6,861 bases of DNA, taken from positions 1-6,861 of the forward strand of contig JBLHLC010000091.1 in NCBI GenBank assembly GCA_047619685.1, in the 5' to 3' direction. Source of the DNA: JABDJZ01 sp047619685. GTDB lineage: Bacteria > Bacteroidota > Rhodothermia > Rhodothermales > UBA10348. A program made the translations under genes and the position numbers. Numbering within the stretch: position 1 is the first letter of the stretch; every line of letters starts with the position of its first letter. Positions 1 through 5,628 of the stretch are shown piece by piece. Under the pieces are notes generated by a model, which was not told where the DNA came from, made no database searches, and saw only the letters and a program-made list of their open reading frames with translations.

Positions 1-535
1 TGCGCTGTTCGAGTTGCGCGTACCCTTTGCGCCATTCGGCTTCCCGGGTCATGTGTGGACGATCGCCTTCGGCGTGAATCGACTTCAGCGGATGCGTATA
101 CAGGAGCTGCCGGATCCCGCGAAATCTCGGACTGGCCTCGGCGTGAGCAGCCAGGACATCACCAACCGCCTCGCCCAGCCCAAGGTCTGCGTGACCAACA
201 ATCCCCATCAATTTTGGATCATTCCTGCTCTCGAGCCAGACGGTCTCCCCGACGGGCCCCAGCGGGCCCTTCGCGGTCCATGCGGCTTCGACGTGTACGT
301 ACCCTTGAACCCGGCCAGCAGAATCGACCTCGAAGTCCGACTCCAGATAATCTGCAAGCGCATAATCCGGCTTGCCGTAGAACATGAGTGCCGGCTTGGG
401 GAACAGCCTCCGTGCTCCCCACATGAGGGTACCGCGATGCCACCCCAGAAGCTTGACCAGGGCGGACCCCGGTCGTGGCGTCCTTCGCTGATCCCACAGG
501 TGAACATGGGCGTCAATGATGGGCGTACTCTCCAT
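1..535 (-). CDS. Amidohydrolase family protein (COG3618 / Amidohydro_2 type), N-terminal part, cut by the left window edge
   Basis: The minus strand is open from an ATG at 535 to the window edge, giving 178 complete codons and no stop. The protein begins MESTPIIDAHVHLWDQ. The DAHVHLW stretch (H10 and H12) is the HxH metal-binding motif at the end of the first beta strand in amidohydrolase-superfamily TIM barrels. Later segments match the COG3618 layout of lactonase-like and dicarboxylate-lactone hydrolases: GYVHVEA near residue 77, GIVGHADLG near 111 and FRGIRQLL near 139. The remaining metal ligands would lie in the missing C-terminal half, so the substrate cannot be named. ATG 535 is preferred because family members begin a few residues before DAHxH. 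In-frame ATGs at 598 and 610 exist but would add an unlikely leader that overlaps an ankyrin-like relic in another frame. No good Shine-Dalgarno is visible before 535. Family assignment is secure; exact function is unknown. Confidence 0.88.
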   Translation of the reverse strand, partial: MESTPIIDAHVHLWDQRRTPRPGSALVKLLGWHRGTLMWGARRLFPKPALMFYGKPDYALADYLESDFEVDSAGRVQGYVHVEAAWTAKGPLGPVGETVWLESRNDPKLMGIVGHADLGLGEAVGDVLAAHAEASPRFRGIRQLLYTHPLKSIHAEGDRPHMTREAEWRKGYAQLEQR

Positions 536-539
536 TAGA

Positions 540-614
540 TCAGTCTGCGCCGAGAATAAATGTGATCGCCTTGCTGTGACCACGGTTTGCGGCGGCATCC
601 AGGGCCTCATGAGC
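540..614 (-). pseudogene. Ankyrin-repeat C-terminal relic
   Basis: A 24-codon minus-strand frame (614 down to a TGA at 542-540) contains DAAANRGHSKAITFILGAD and then stops. This fits the ankyrin-repeat pattern of ALxxAAxxGHxxxxxxLLxxGAD and has the usual GAD end of a last repeat. A TAA lies directly upstream in frame (617-615), and no other repeat is recognisable further upstream, so only the tail of a repeat protein seems to survive. Its stop lies four bases before the amidohydrolase ATG, an operon-like spacing, which suggests an intact ancestor was co-transcribed with that gene. The match is short, so coincidence is possible. Confidence 0.4.
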
Positions 615-715
615 TTAGGCAAGACATAGAGAGAGCGCAAGGCTGTCCCCTCAGCATCGCAGGAGGAAGCAGTCGTTCCCCGAACGGCGCAGGAAAGAGC
701 GCCAGCGGCCGCGCA

Positions 716-1045
716 TCAGAGCTCGAAATGGGTTGTGATCTGGCCGGGATCGCTCAGCAGGTCGGATGTGCCTAGCCGGAGTGGGAAAGTGATCAGATCG
801 AAGAAAGCGGGTTCGGCAAAGTGAACAACCTCGTTGCACACGCGCTCTTCGTACTGCACCACGGTGCTACTTTCGGAGAAACGCACCGCCTCATCGACAA
901 AAGGAAACTCGGCTTTTAGCTGTGGGCCAAGAGGCATCGGCGAGATGCCCCACTCTTGCCGGTCGTCATTCACGACGCGCGTGCTGTAGGCCCGATAGAT
1001 CCGGTCCGCGTTGTCGTGGAAGCTGTCGAACCCATAGCCGTAGTT
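716..1045 (-). pseudogene. Internal fragment of a MacB/FtsX-like ABC transporter permease
   Basis: A 109-codon minus-strand frame ends in TGA at 718-716. Near its start is GFDSFHDNADRIYRAYSTR, the hallmark D-x-FH-x-NADRIYR element just after the first transmembrane helix in this permease family. It is followed by PLGPQLKAEFP, VVQYEERV and FFDLITFPLRLGTSDLLSDP, all in the order seen in the periplasmic core domain. Intact members are roughly 800 residues, begin MLxNYxxxALR and carry four membrane helices. Here the start, the first helix and everything after about residue 150 are missing. The frame stays open upstream to about 1239 without ATG, GTG or TTG, but that stretch does not look like this family. 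A GTG at 973 could start an 85-residue piece, but it would lack any membrane anchor. Permease ancestry is clear; I see no function. Confidence 0.8.
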
Positions 1046-1243
1046 GAGCCAGGCTACGTTGAGCGGTGAAGCCGGGGAGTGATAGCACCACCTGGATCCA
1101 GTACCATCTCCGTGGGTGCCTCGCGCCGCAGAGCGTCCGGCGCGATCACAGTTACAGGGCGTGTTCTCAAAAACATAAAATACGGGCAGGAGGGCGAAAT
1201 TGGACCGTTTCTCCTTGAGATCGCCCGGAATCAGTCGCGGTCG
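1046..1243. other. Intergenic stretch with an unassigned 40-codon minus-strand ORF
   Basis: No known gene is recognised here. On the minus strand a 40-codon ORF runs from an ATG at 1176 to a TAG at 1056-1054. It contains VTVIAPDALRREAPTEMVLD and has codon use that looks coding (many codons starting with G, few rare codons). It is in a different frame from the permease fragment at 716-1045 and overlaps the upstream open part of that frame. It may be the tail of another disrupted gene joined to the permease fragment near 1050, or simply chance. I cannot assign it to a family. A 72-codon plus-strand ORF in the same place shows no family features. Confidence 0.2.
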
Positions 1244-1266
1244 TTATTTAGATTGATTCTAAATAA
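1244..1266. promoter_or_regulatory. AT-rich perfect dyad upstream of the antiporter gene (putative operator)
   Basis: TTATTTAGA (1244-1252) and TCTAAATAA (1258-1266) are perfect inverted repeats around a 5-base centre. The dyad lies in an AT-rich island within otherwise GC-rich DNA and ends 46 bases before the antiporter ATG. It is too AT-rich and lacks the T-run of an intrinsic terminator, so an operator for a dimeric repressor or activator is more likely. The core TTAGATT-G-ATTCTAA has an imperfect 7-1-7 arrangement loosely like Fur/PerR-family boxes, but this is not a consensus match. No convincing -35/-10 pair was found around it. Confidence 0.45.
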
Positions 1267-1312
1267 GAATAGCCGCCTAGATGACCACTGGCAGTAATCC
1301 GAGGGACCCCTG

Positions 1313-3613
1313 ATGGAGCTCGATTATCTGAATCTGTTTGCCGTGCTCTTGGCGGCCTGGCTGGCCGGCTGGCTGGCCTCGCACCTCGGCTTTCCGGCGG
1401 TCCTCGGAGAACTTATCGCCGGCGTAGTTCTGGGCCCACCGATGCTCGGACTCCTGCACGGGACTGAAGCGCTCTACGTGTTGGCGGAGCTCGGCGTCCT
1501 TCTCATGATGCTCCATGTCGGCATGGAGATCGACCTGCGCTCTCTCAAACGGGCCTCATGGGCCGGACTTCTGGCGGCGATAGGTGGCTTCTTTATCCCA
1601 TTCGGTCTTGGCTATTTCGCCGTGATTGGCTTCGGGGGGACCCACGTAGCCGGACTCTTCGTGGGCATCGCAGCCGGCAGTACCTGCCTGGCTGTCAATT
1701 CCAGGATTCTCCTGGACCTGAGGATCTTGGACACCAGGATTTCCCACGTCATGATGGTGGGCGCGCTTGTGGCAGACATTCTGTCTCTACTGGTGTTTTC
1801 GGCTGTGATCGGAATCGTGCAGGTTGGAGGTCTCGCCATGGACGATCTCCTTCTGCTAACCCTCAAGGCGGGTGCCTTCTTTGCCGTGACGGCCCTGCTT
1901 GGAATGAAGCTGTTTCCCTATCTCGGCCGCCTGCTTGCCGGGTCGGGCCTGACTGGGCGGACCTTCAACTTCACTCTGCTACTCATCATCGCGGTGCTCT
2001 TCGGCGAGCTTGCCGAGATTGCGGGACTGCACGCGATTATTGGCGCGTTTATCGCCGGCTTATTCATCCGCGAAAACGTGCTTGGACTGACCCTGTCTCG
2101 GGCGCTGCGAGGCGCGGTTCGGGATACATCAATCGGCCTTCTGACGCCCATCTTCTTCGTCACAGCGGGCTTCGGAGTCTCATTCGGCGTCTTTGACGAG
2201 TATCTCGGACTATTTCTGGTCGTTTTCGCGGTTGCGATGGTCGGGAAAATTCTCGGAACAGCTCTCTTCTACCTGCCCAGCGGCCACGGCTGGCGCGAAG
2301 GCCTCGTTATCGGTGCCGGACTGAATGGACGGGGCGGAGTCGATATCGTCCTCATCGGAATCGCGCTTGAAATGGGGATCATTGAACAGGACACGTTCTC
2401 GATCATGATTTTCATGGCCCTTTTGACGACGGCCGCTGTTCCGGTGCTGCTCAAGAGCGGGGTCCGCTGGTTGCAGCGGCGCGGCGCGCTGGAACGGTCA
2501 GGCTTGGAAAGGGACGGCGTAGTCATTGTGGGTGCCGGGCCCCTCGCCCGCTGGCTTGCGCGGGCCCTGGGCCGGACACAGCCAGTAACCCTCGTGGACA
2601 CCAACGAGCGCCACTGCATGGTCGCCAAGTCGGAAGGGCTAACCGTCGTCTACGGCAGCGCGCTCCGAGAGCAGATCCTGGGTGAGGCAAAGGCTGCACA
2701 GGCGACAACACTGATCGCCATGACTCCGAACGCAGAGGTGAATACGCTCGTGGCCCAGGCGGCCCGATCCGTTTTCAGGATCCCAGACGTCTACCTGGTC
2801 CAGAGCGGATCAGAATTGAGCGAACAAGCCTTGCTGAGGGGGCATATAGGGGCAGACGCCCTCTTTGCGAGCACTGTTGATCTTGGTGAGTGGGACCACC
2901 GTATCAGCCATGGCAAGACGACGCATTCGTCAGTGAGGGTCGAACGGACTGAGGATGCCGCATCCTATGTCTCCAGGCTCCAAGAGGGTCGCCCGTGCCT
3001 CGTATTGGCTGTTTTGCGCGGCAATGAAGCTTGGCCGCTTCACGAGCGCACGGAACTGGTCGAAGGAGACGAGGCTATCCTTATTACTGCAAAACCGGTC
3101 GCCATCCAGCGGGACCGTTTTGACAAGATCGTCGCAGAATGTCCCATTCTTGACTTGAAGCAGCTTAACTCAGCGGAGGACTTCTTCGACCTCGTTGCAG
3201 GCCTGTTGGCTGACAAGGTGGATATGGAACAGGAATCGCTTGCGAGGATGTTCCTCCGGGGCGAAGCCTGGAGCAGCACCGTGGTTGCACCCGGGATTGC
3301 GATCCCTCACATCTTGCTCATGGGTCGGCACCCGTTCCAGTTCGTGGTAGCCAGAAGTATTAAAGGCATCCATTTCCCTGGTCAAGACGACAAGGTTCAT
3401 ATCATTTTCGTTCTGGTGAGTACGAAGGACGATAGGAATTTCCATCTCCGTGCACTTTCGGCGATCGCCCAAATTGCGCAGGATGAAGCCTTTCAGGAAA
3501 GCTGGATGACCGCCGAGTCTCCAGAAGCCCTGCGAAAACTCATCCTTGATGCCGATCGGCGACGCGTGCCCCAGGAGCGTCCTCCGTCAACTGGATCCAT
3601 CAAAAGACACTGA
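1313..3613 (+). CDS. CPA2 cation:proton antiporter with TrkA/RCK-like regulatory part and C-terminal PTS EIIA domain
   Basis: An intact 766-residue inner-membrane protein. Residues ~1-385 form a multi-helix CPA2 (Na+/H+ exchanger fold) transporter: GELIAGVVLGP at 32-42, AELGVLLMMLHVGMEIDL around 59-75, GAFIAGL at 244-250 and GLNGRGGVD at 336-344. D155 in GALVADIL occupies the ion-binding aspartate position; the preceding residue is A154 where relatives have D, N or Q. R340 fits the conserved basic position of the later core helix. Residues ~402-520 are a Rossmann TrkA-N domain with GAGPLA at 407-412 and acidic D429 ending the second strand. About 540-600 resembles TrkA-C. About 611-755 is an EIIA(Fru/Ntr)-like domain with GIAIPH, phosphoacceptor candidate H666, and a second histidine H711 in HLRALSAIAQI. 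Exchange of K+ or Na+ for H+, gated by nucleotide and EIIA state, is inferred. GAGGGA at 1301-1306, six bases before the ATG, supports the start. The next ORF begins five bases after the stop. Confidence 0.93.
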   Translation: MELDYLNLFAVLLAAWLAGWLASHLGFPAVLGELIAGVVLGPPMLGLLHGTEALYVLAELGVLLMMLHVGMEIDLRSLKRASWAGLLAAIGGFFIPFGLGYFAVIGFGGTHVAGLFVGIAAGSTCLAVNSRILLDLRILDTRISHVMMVGALVADILSLLVFSAVIGIVQVGGLAMDDLLLLTLKAGAFFAVTALLGMKLFPYLGRLLAGSGLTGRTFNFTLLLIIAVLFGELAEIAGLHAIIGAFIAGLFIRENVLGLTLSRALRGAVRDTSIGLLTPIFFVTAGFGVSFGVFDEYLGLFLVVFAVAMVGKILGTALFYLPSGHGWREGLVIGAGLNGRGGVDIVLIGIALEMGIIEQDTFSIMIFMALLTTAAVPVLLKSGVRWLQRRGALERSGLERDGVVIVGAGPLARWLARALGRTQPVTLVDTNERHCMVAKSEGLTVVYGSALREQILGEAKAAQATTLIAMTPNAEVNTLVAQAARSVFRIPDVYLVQSGSELSEQALLRGHIGADALFASTVDLGEWDHRISHGKTTHSSVRVERTEDAASYVSRLQEGRPCLVLAVLRGNEAWPLHERTELVEGDEAILITAKPVAIQRDRFDKIVAECPILDLKQLNSAEDFFDLVAGLLADKVDMEQESLARMFLRGEAWSSTVVAPGIAIPHILLMGRHPFQFVVARSIKGIHFPGQDDKVHIIFVLVSTKDDRNFHLRALSAIAQIAQDEAFQESWMTAESPEALRKLILDADRRRVPQERPPSTGSIKRH

Positions 3614-3618
3614 ATTTT

Positions 3619-4227
3619 GTGATCGTCATCTTCGCGACCTCGCTCCCTTTCTTAGACGAAATGGTGGCCCTCTTCGCCGTGAGCGTTGTCATCGCTTACG
3701 TCTGCTACGGGCTACGCCTGGTGCAAATCGCTAAACAGTATGGAACCGAGGTGACGGGGGTCGACAGCGCAACCAAACTGGATGCGCTCAGAGCTGTGGG
3801 TTTCGACCATGTAATCGATTATCAGACCGATGACTTTACGCGGAATGGACAGCGATACGACTTGATACTCGACACCAAGACCAACCGCTCGCCATGGAGG
3901 TATTTGGGGTCGCTCAATCCCGGCGGCCGGTACGTAACCGTTGGAGGTCGACTGTCGCGGTTGCTGCAAACCGTCGTCCTCGGCCCGCTCATCGCCAGGG
4001 TCAGTGGAAAACGAGTACGACTTGTTGCCCTGGAAACCAACAAGAACTTGGAGTACGTGAGCGACCTGTTTGACACAGGCGGGCTTAAGTGTGTGATCGA
4101 TGGACCGTACCCGTTGAACAACGTCTCGAAGGCCGTACAGTGGTTCGGAGATGCAAAACACATCGGTAAGGTCGTGATTACTGTTGCGTCGCAGGGACCT
4201 GAACGAGAGTTGACCGCGGCCTCGTGA
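3619..4227 (+). CDS. Chimeric ORF: CPA2 antiporter N-terminus joined to the C-terminal part of a zinc-type (MDR) oxidoreductase; probably non-functional
   Basis: A continuous 202-codon frame starts at GTG 3619, five bases after the antiporter stop, with no clear Shine-Dalgarno. An in-frame ATG lies at 3661. Residues 1-34 (LPFLDEMVALFAVSVVIAYV, then CYGLRL) read like the first helix of a second CPA2/KefB-type antiporter, which normally continues RLVPIVGFL. From about residue 35 the protein instead becomes an MDR oxidoreductase: VQIAKQYGTEVTGV, VGFDHVIDYQTDDFT, GQRYDLILD, NPGGRYVTVGG and finally HIGKVVITV. The GroES-like catalytic half, zinc or substrate residues and the GGVG start of the Rossmann fold are absent. 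The join lies near 3719-3724. I infer a deletion or recombination that removed most of an antiporter gene and the first half of an oxidoreductase gene while keeping frame. A membrane-tethered product is possible, but enzyme activity is not expected. Confidence 0.75.
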   Translation: MIVIFATSLPFLDEMVALFAVSVVIAYVCYGLRLVQIAKQYGTEVTGVDSATKLDALRAVGFDHVIDYQTDDFTRNGQRYDLILDTKTNRSPWRYLGSLNPGGRYVTVGGRLSRLLQTVVLGPLIARVSGKRVRLVALETNKNLEYVSDLFDTGGLKCVIDGPYPLNNVSKAVQWFGDAKHIGKVVITVASQGPERELTAAS

Positions 4228-4284
4228 TGGACGTCTGTGCAAGACCTGGTAAGACTATCCGAGTGCCTGGATAACCAGTCCATG

Positions 4285-4308
4285 TTGCGGATTGCTTTGC
4301 AACCGCAA
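4285..4308. other. Hairpin-forming inverted repeat upstream of hicB
   Basis: TTGCGG-A-TTGC (4285-4295) pairs with GCAA-CCGCAA (4299-4308). This gives a 10-bp stem with one bulged A and a TTT loop. It lies 58 bases after the chimeric ORF stop and 79 bases before the hicB ATG. No T-run follows on the plus strand, so it is a poor intrinsic terminator in that direction. HicB proteins autoregulate by binding palindromes near their promoter, so an operator role is possible but unproven. Confidence 0.4.
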
Positions 4309-4387
4309 ATCGCCCAACCGTTATGCAGCGCGACCGAAACGCAATGCATTATCGCGGTATGAAAATCTCAGCACAACGCCTAAGTCT

Positions 4388-4594
4388 ATGAAATACCGCG
4401 TCCTGATCGAGCAAGACGAAGATGGTGTCTTCGTGGCCACGGTCCCCTCTCTCCCGGGCTGTATCGCCGACGGCCCAACGCGGGAGGCCACCCTAGAGAG
4501 CGTGCGACAGGCCATCGCTCTGTACATCGAAAGTCTGGAGGAGCACGGAGACCCAATTCCTCCGCCCATTTCCGAGGAACTGGTCGAGGTGTAG
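4388..4594 (+). CDS. hicB: HicB-like antitoxin of a type II HicAB pair (toxin partner broken)
   Basis: A 68-residue protein beginning MKYRVLIEQDEDGVFVATVP, continuing SLPGCIADGPTREATLESVR and ending EEHGDPIPPPISEELVEV. This is the HicB_lk_antitox / UPF0150-type partial RNase H-like fold: the EDGxFVATVPxLPGCxxxGxTxEEA signature followed by one helix and the proline-rich IPPP tail. It is the short form without an obvious C-terminal DNA-binding domain. ATG 4388 is chosen because the family starts exactly at MKYxVxIEQDEDG; an upstream in-frame ATG at 4292 would add 32 non-family residues. No strong ribosome binding site is seen. The hicA remnant begins one base after the TAG, the normal tight coupling. 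HicB normally neutralises the HicA mRNA interferase. With HicA inactivated, this is an orphan antitoxin that could still act in trans on another HicA. Confidence 0.88.
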   Translation: MKYRVLIEQDEDGVFVATVPSLPGCIADGPTREATLESVRQAIALYIESLEEHGDPIPPPISEELVEV

Positions 4595-4595
4595 A

Positions 4596-4707
4596 ATGAG
4601 CCGTCTTCCCGTCGTTTCGGGCCGAGATATCGTGGCGGCATTCGGCAAGCTCGACTATCATTCGAGAAGCGGGCTTGACTGTAGGTGAGTTCACGGCACT
4701 GCTATGA
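4596..4707 (+). pseudogene. hicA: hicA toxin gene with internal, frame-breaking deletion
   Basis: Starting at ATG 4596, one base after hicB, the frame reads MSRLPVVSGRDIVAAFGKLD and Y21, the standard HicA N-terminus. It then changes to HSRSGLDCR and stops at 4686-4688. In the next frame, from 4657 to a TGA at 4705-4707, the DNA encodes IIREAGLTVGEFTALL, the standard HicA C-terminus. Intact HicA is about 75-85 residues; only ~21 N-terminal and ~16 C-terminal residues remain. The missing middle normally holds the RGSHxxxR segment with the catalytic histidine. The two halves meet near 4656-4659, out of frame. The toxin must be inactive: translation gives a 30-residue peptide without the active site. 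Confidence 0.82.
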
Positions 4708-4784
4708 GCACGCTAGATCGAGGCGCGACCTCAGAGCGGCGGTGCATGAGCTTCTCCCCACGGTGATTCTCTTTACCCCCATTG
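4708..4784. other. Short non-coding gap after the hicA remnant
   Basis: No gene is supported here. A plus-strand frame from about 4703 reads through LRAAVHELLPTVILFTPIV and ends at a TAA near 4828. It has no start codon and I do not recognise a family, so it is only a possible relic. Confidence 0.2.
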
Positions 4785-4868
4785 TCAGCCCGGATCTGGA
4801 CGCAGTGGCGTGTAGTGCCTGTTCTTAACGAGCTGGCGTCCGGCGATCGTGAGGTAGTTACGCAGCAT
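4785..4868 (-). pseudogene. N-terminal stub of an FtsX-like ABC transporter permease
   Basis: The minus strand has ATG at 4868 encoding MLRNYLTIAGRQLVKNRHYT, then PLRPDPG and a TGA at 4787-4785. The first 20 residues match the cytoplasmic start of MacB/FtsX-like permeases (MLxNYLxIAxRxLxKNxxY). The same family begins MLRNYFVVALRSM at the right edge of this window. Sequence diverges exactly where the first transmembrane helix (normally FINIxGLAxG) should begin, near 4809. A good ribosome binding site survives: GGAG seven bases before the ATG. The stub follows the FkbM gene on the same strand with a 39-base gap. It is probably the start of the gene whose internal piece lies at 716-1045, or of a separate lost copy. 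Confidence 0.68.
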
Positions 4869-4907
4869 GGTCAAACTCCAGGTCTCCCCGCCTTATGGCA
4901 TCACTAT

Positions 4908-5567
4908 CTACTTCGCCGCCGGGTTCGGTGAGAATCCGTGGGTCGGAGTGGCATTTCCGCTCCAGACACGCTCGTAACCGAGCGGCCCGAAGAAGTCCAT
5001 GAGAGCGGTGAGTTCCCCCTCGACATAGAAGAACGGGCGGTGCTGTGAGATGGTTAATGCAAGGCCCTTCAGCACTTCCATCTCCTGCCCCTCGACGTCA
5101 ATCTTGATCAGACCGACCCAGTCTTCCATGAGAAATTTATCCAATGGGACAACTTGGACCTCAGCGCCCGGGACAACGTGGGTCATTCCTTCGCCAGATC
5201 CTTCCTCCATGCTGCAAAAGCCCTCGGAAGCACCGGCGGCGGCCATGAGTCGTGTGACGCGCTCGCCCGCGAGATTCAGCCTCATGTTCCGATCCAGAGC
5301 CATGAACGACGGGAGGTTCGGCTCCATCGCCAGGACGGGGGCCTTCAGTGCCATCGCGAACCAGATAGAGTGATTCCCGCGCTGGGCCCCGATGTCATAG
5401 ACGATGCCAACATCTTGTCCCTGAAACCTCTTGTAGGCGTCATCCAGGAGGCCGTTGGCTTGCCCCTCGTAGAACACACCATGTGCCCAGAAATTCTGAA
5501 TGTGCTGACCCGCGTCCTGAACCTCGACAATCGCCTCAATTCCGGAGTATGGACAGGAGATCTTCAT
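4908..5567 (-). CDS. FkbM-family SAM-dependent methyltransferase (Methyltransf_21)
   Basis: A 219-residue protein of typical FkbM length. VYDIGAQRGNHSIWFA at 56-71 is the SAM-binding motif I (D58, G60, G64). LAMEPNLPSF follows, with E82 at the ribose-binding acidic position after the second strand. VVPLDKFL (139-146) and VGLIKIDVEGQEMEVLKG (151-168, with D157, E159 and G160) are the family's signature late strands. It has no signal peptide or membrane helix, so it acts in the cytoplasm. FkbM enzymes O-methylate sugars, antibiotics or other small molecules; the substrate here is unknown. No glycosyltransferase neighbours point to a polysaccharide locus. ATG 5567 gives a full-length protein; only a weak AGAGAA lies upstream. 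A small gene ends 61 bases upstream on the same strand, so the two may be co-transcribed. Confidence 0.87.
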   Translation of the reverse strand: MKISCPYSGIEAIVEVQDAGQHIQNFWAHGVFYEGQANGLLDDAYKRFQGQDVGIVYDIGAQRGNHSIWFAMALKAPVLAMEPNLPSFMALDRNMRLNLAGERVTRLMAAAGASEGFCSMEEGSGEGMTHVVPGAEVQVVPLDKFLMEDWVGLIKIDVEGQEMEVLKGLALTISQHRPFFYVEGELTALMDFFGPLGYERVWSGNATPTHGFSPNPAAK

Positions 5568-5628
5568 TTCAGGTTCTCTGGCTGTGGCTCACCGTGCAAG
5601 GTAGAACATTTCCCCTCGAGCTGCCGAT

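Noticed and set aside
14..538. 174-codon plus-strand ORF at the left end
   Set aside because: It is the antisense shadow of the amidohydrolase, whose minus-strand frame carries the HxH motif and family segments.
1150..1180. Sigma-70-like promoter (GTTACA ... TAAAAT) upstream of the antiporter
   Set aside because: Weak -35 match, 19-base spacing and more than 130 bases from the start codon; not strong enough to annotate.
1079..1297. 72-codon plus-strand ORF before the antiporter
   Set aside because: No family features and no ribosome binding site; it runs through the AT-rich dyad region.
1612..1866. Several minus- and plus-strand ORFs of 60-210 codons inside the antiporter gene
   Set aside because: All overlap the strongly supported 766-residue frame and have the composition of shadow frames.
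4311..4327. Possible integron attC-like core: GCCCAAC followed by GTTATGC just before hicB
   Set aside because: The left 7-mer fits RYYYAAC, but the right one breaks GTTRRRY and the two are separated by one base, with no room for the attC palindrome. No integrase or second site is seen.
3712..4349. Minus-strand ORFs of about 175 codons opposite the chimeric gene
   Set aside because: The plus strand has recognisable antiporter and oxidoreductase sequence; the minus frames have no family pattern.
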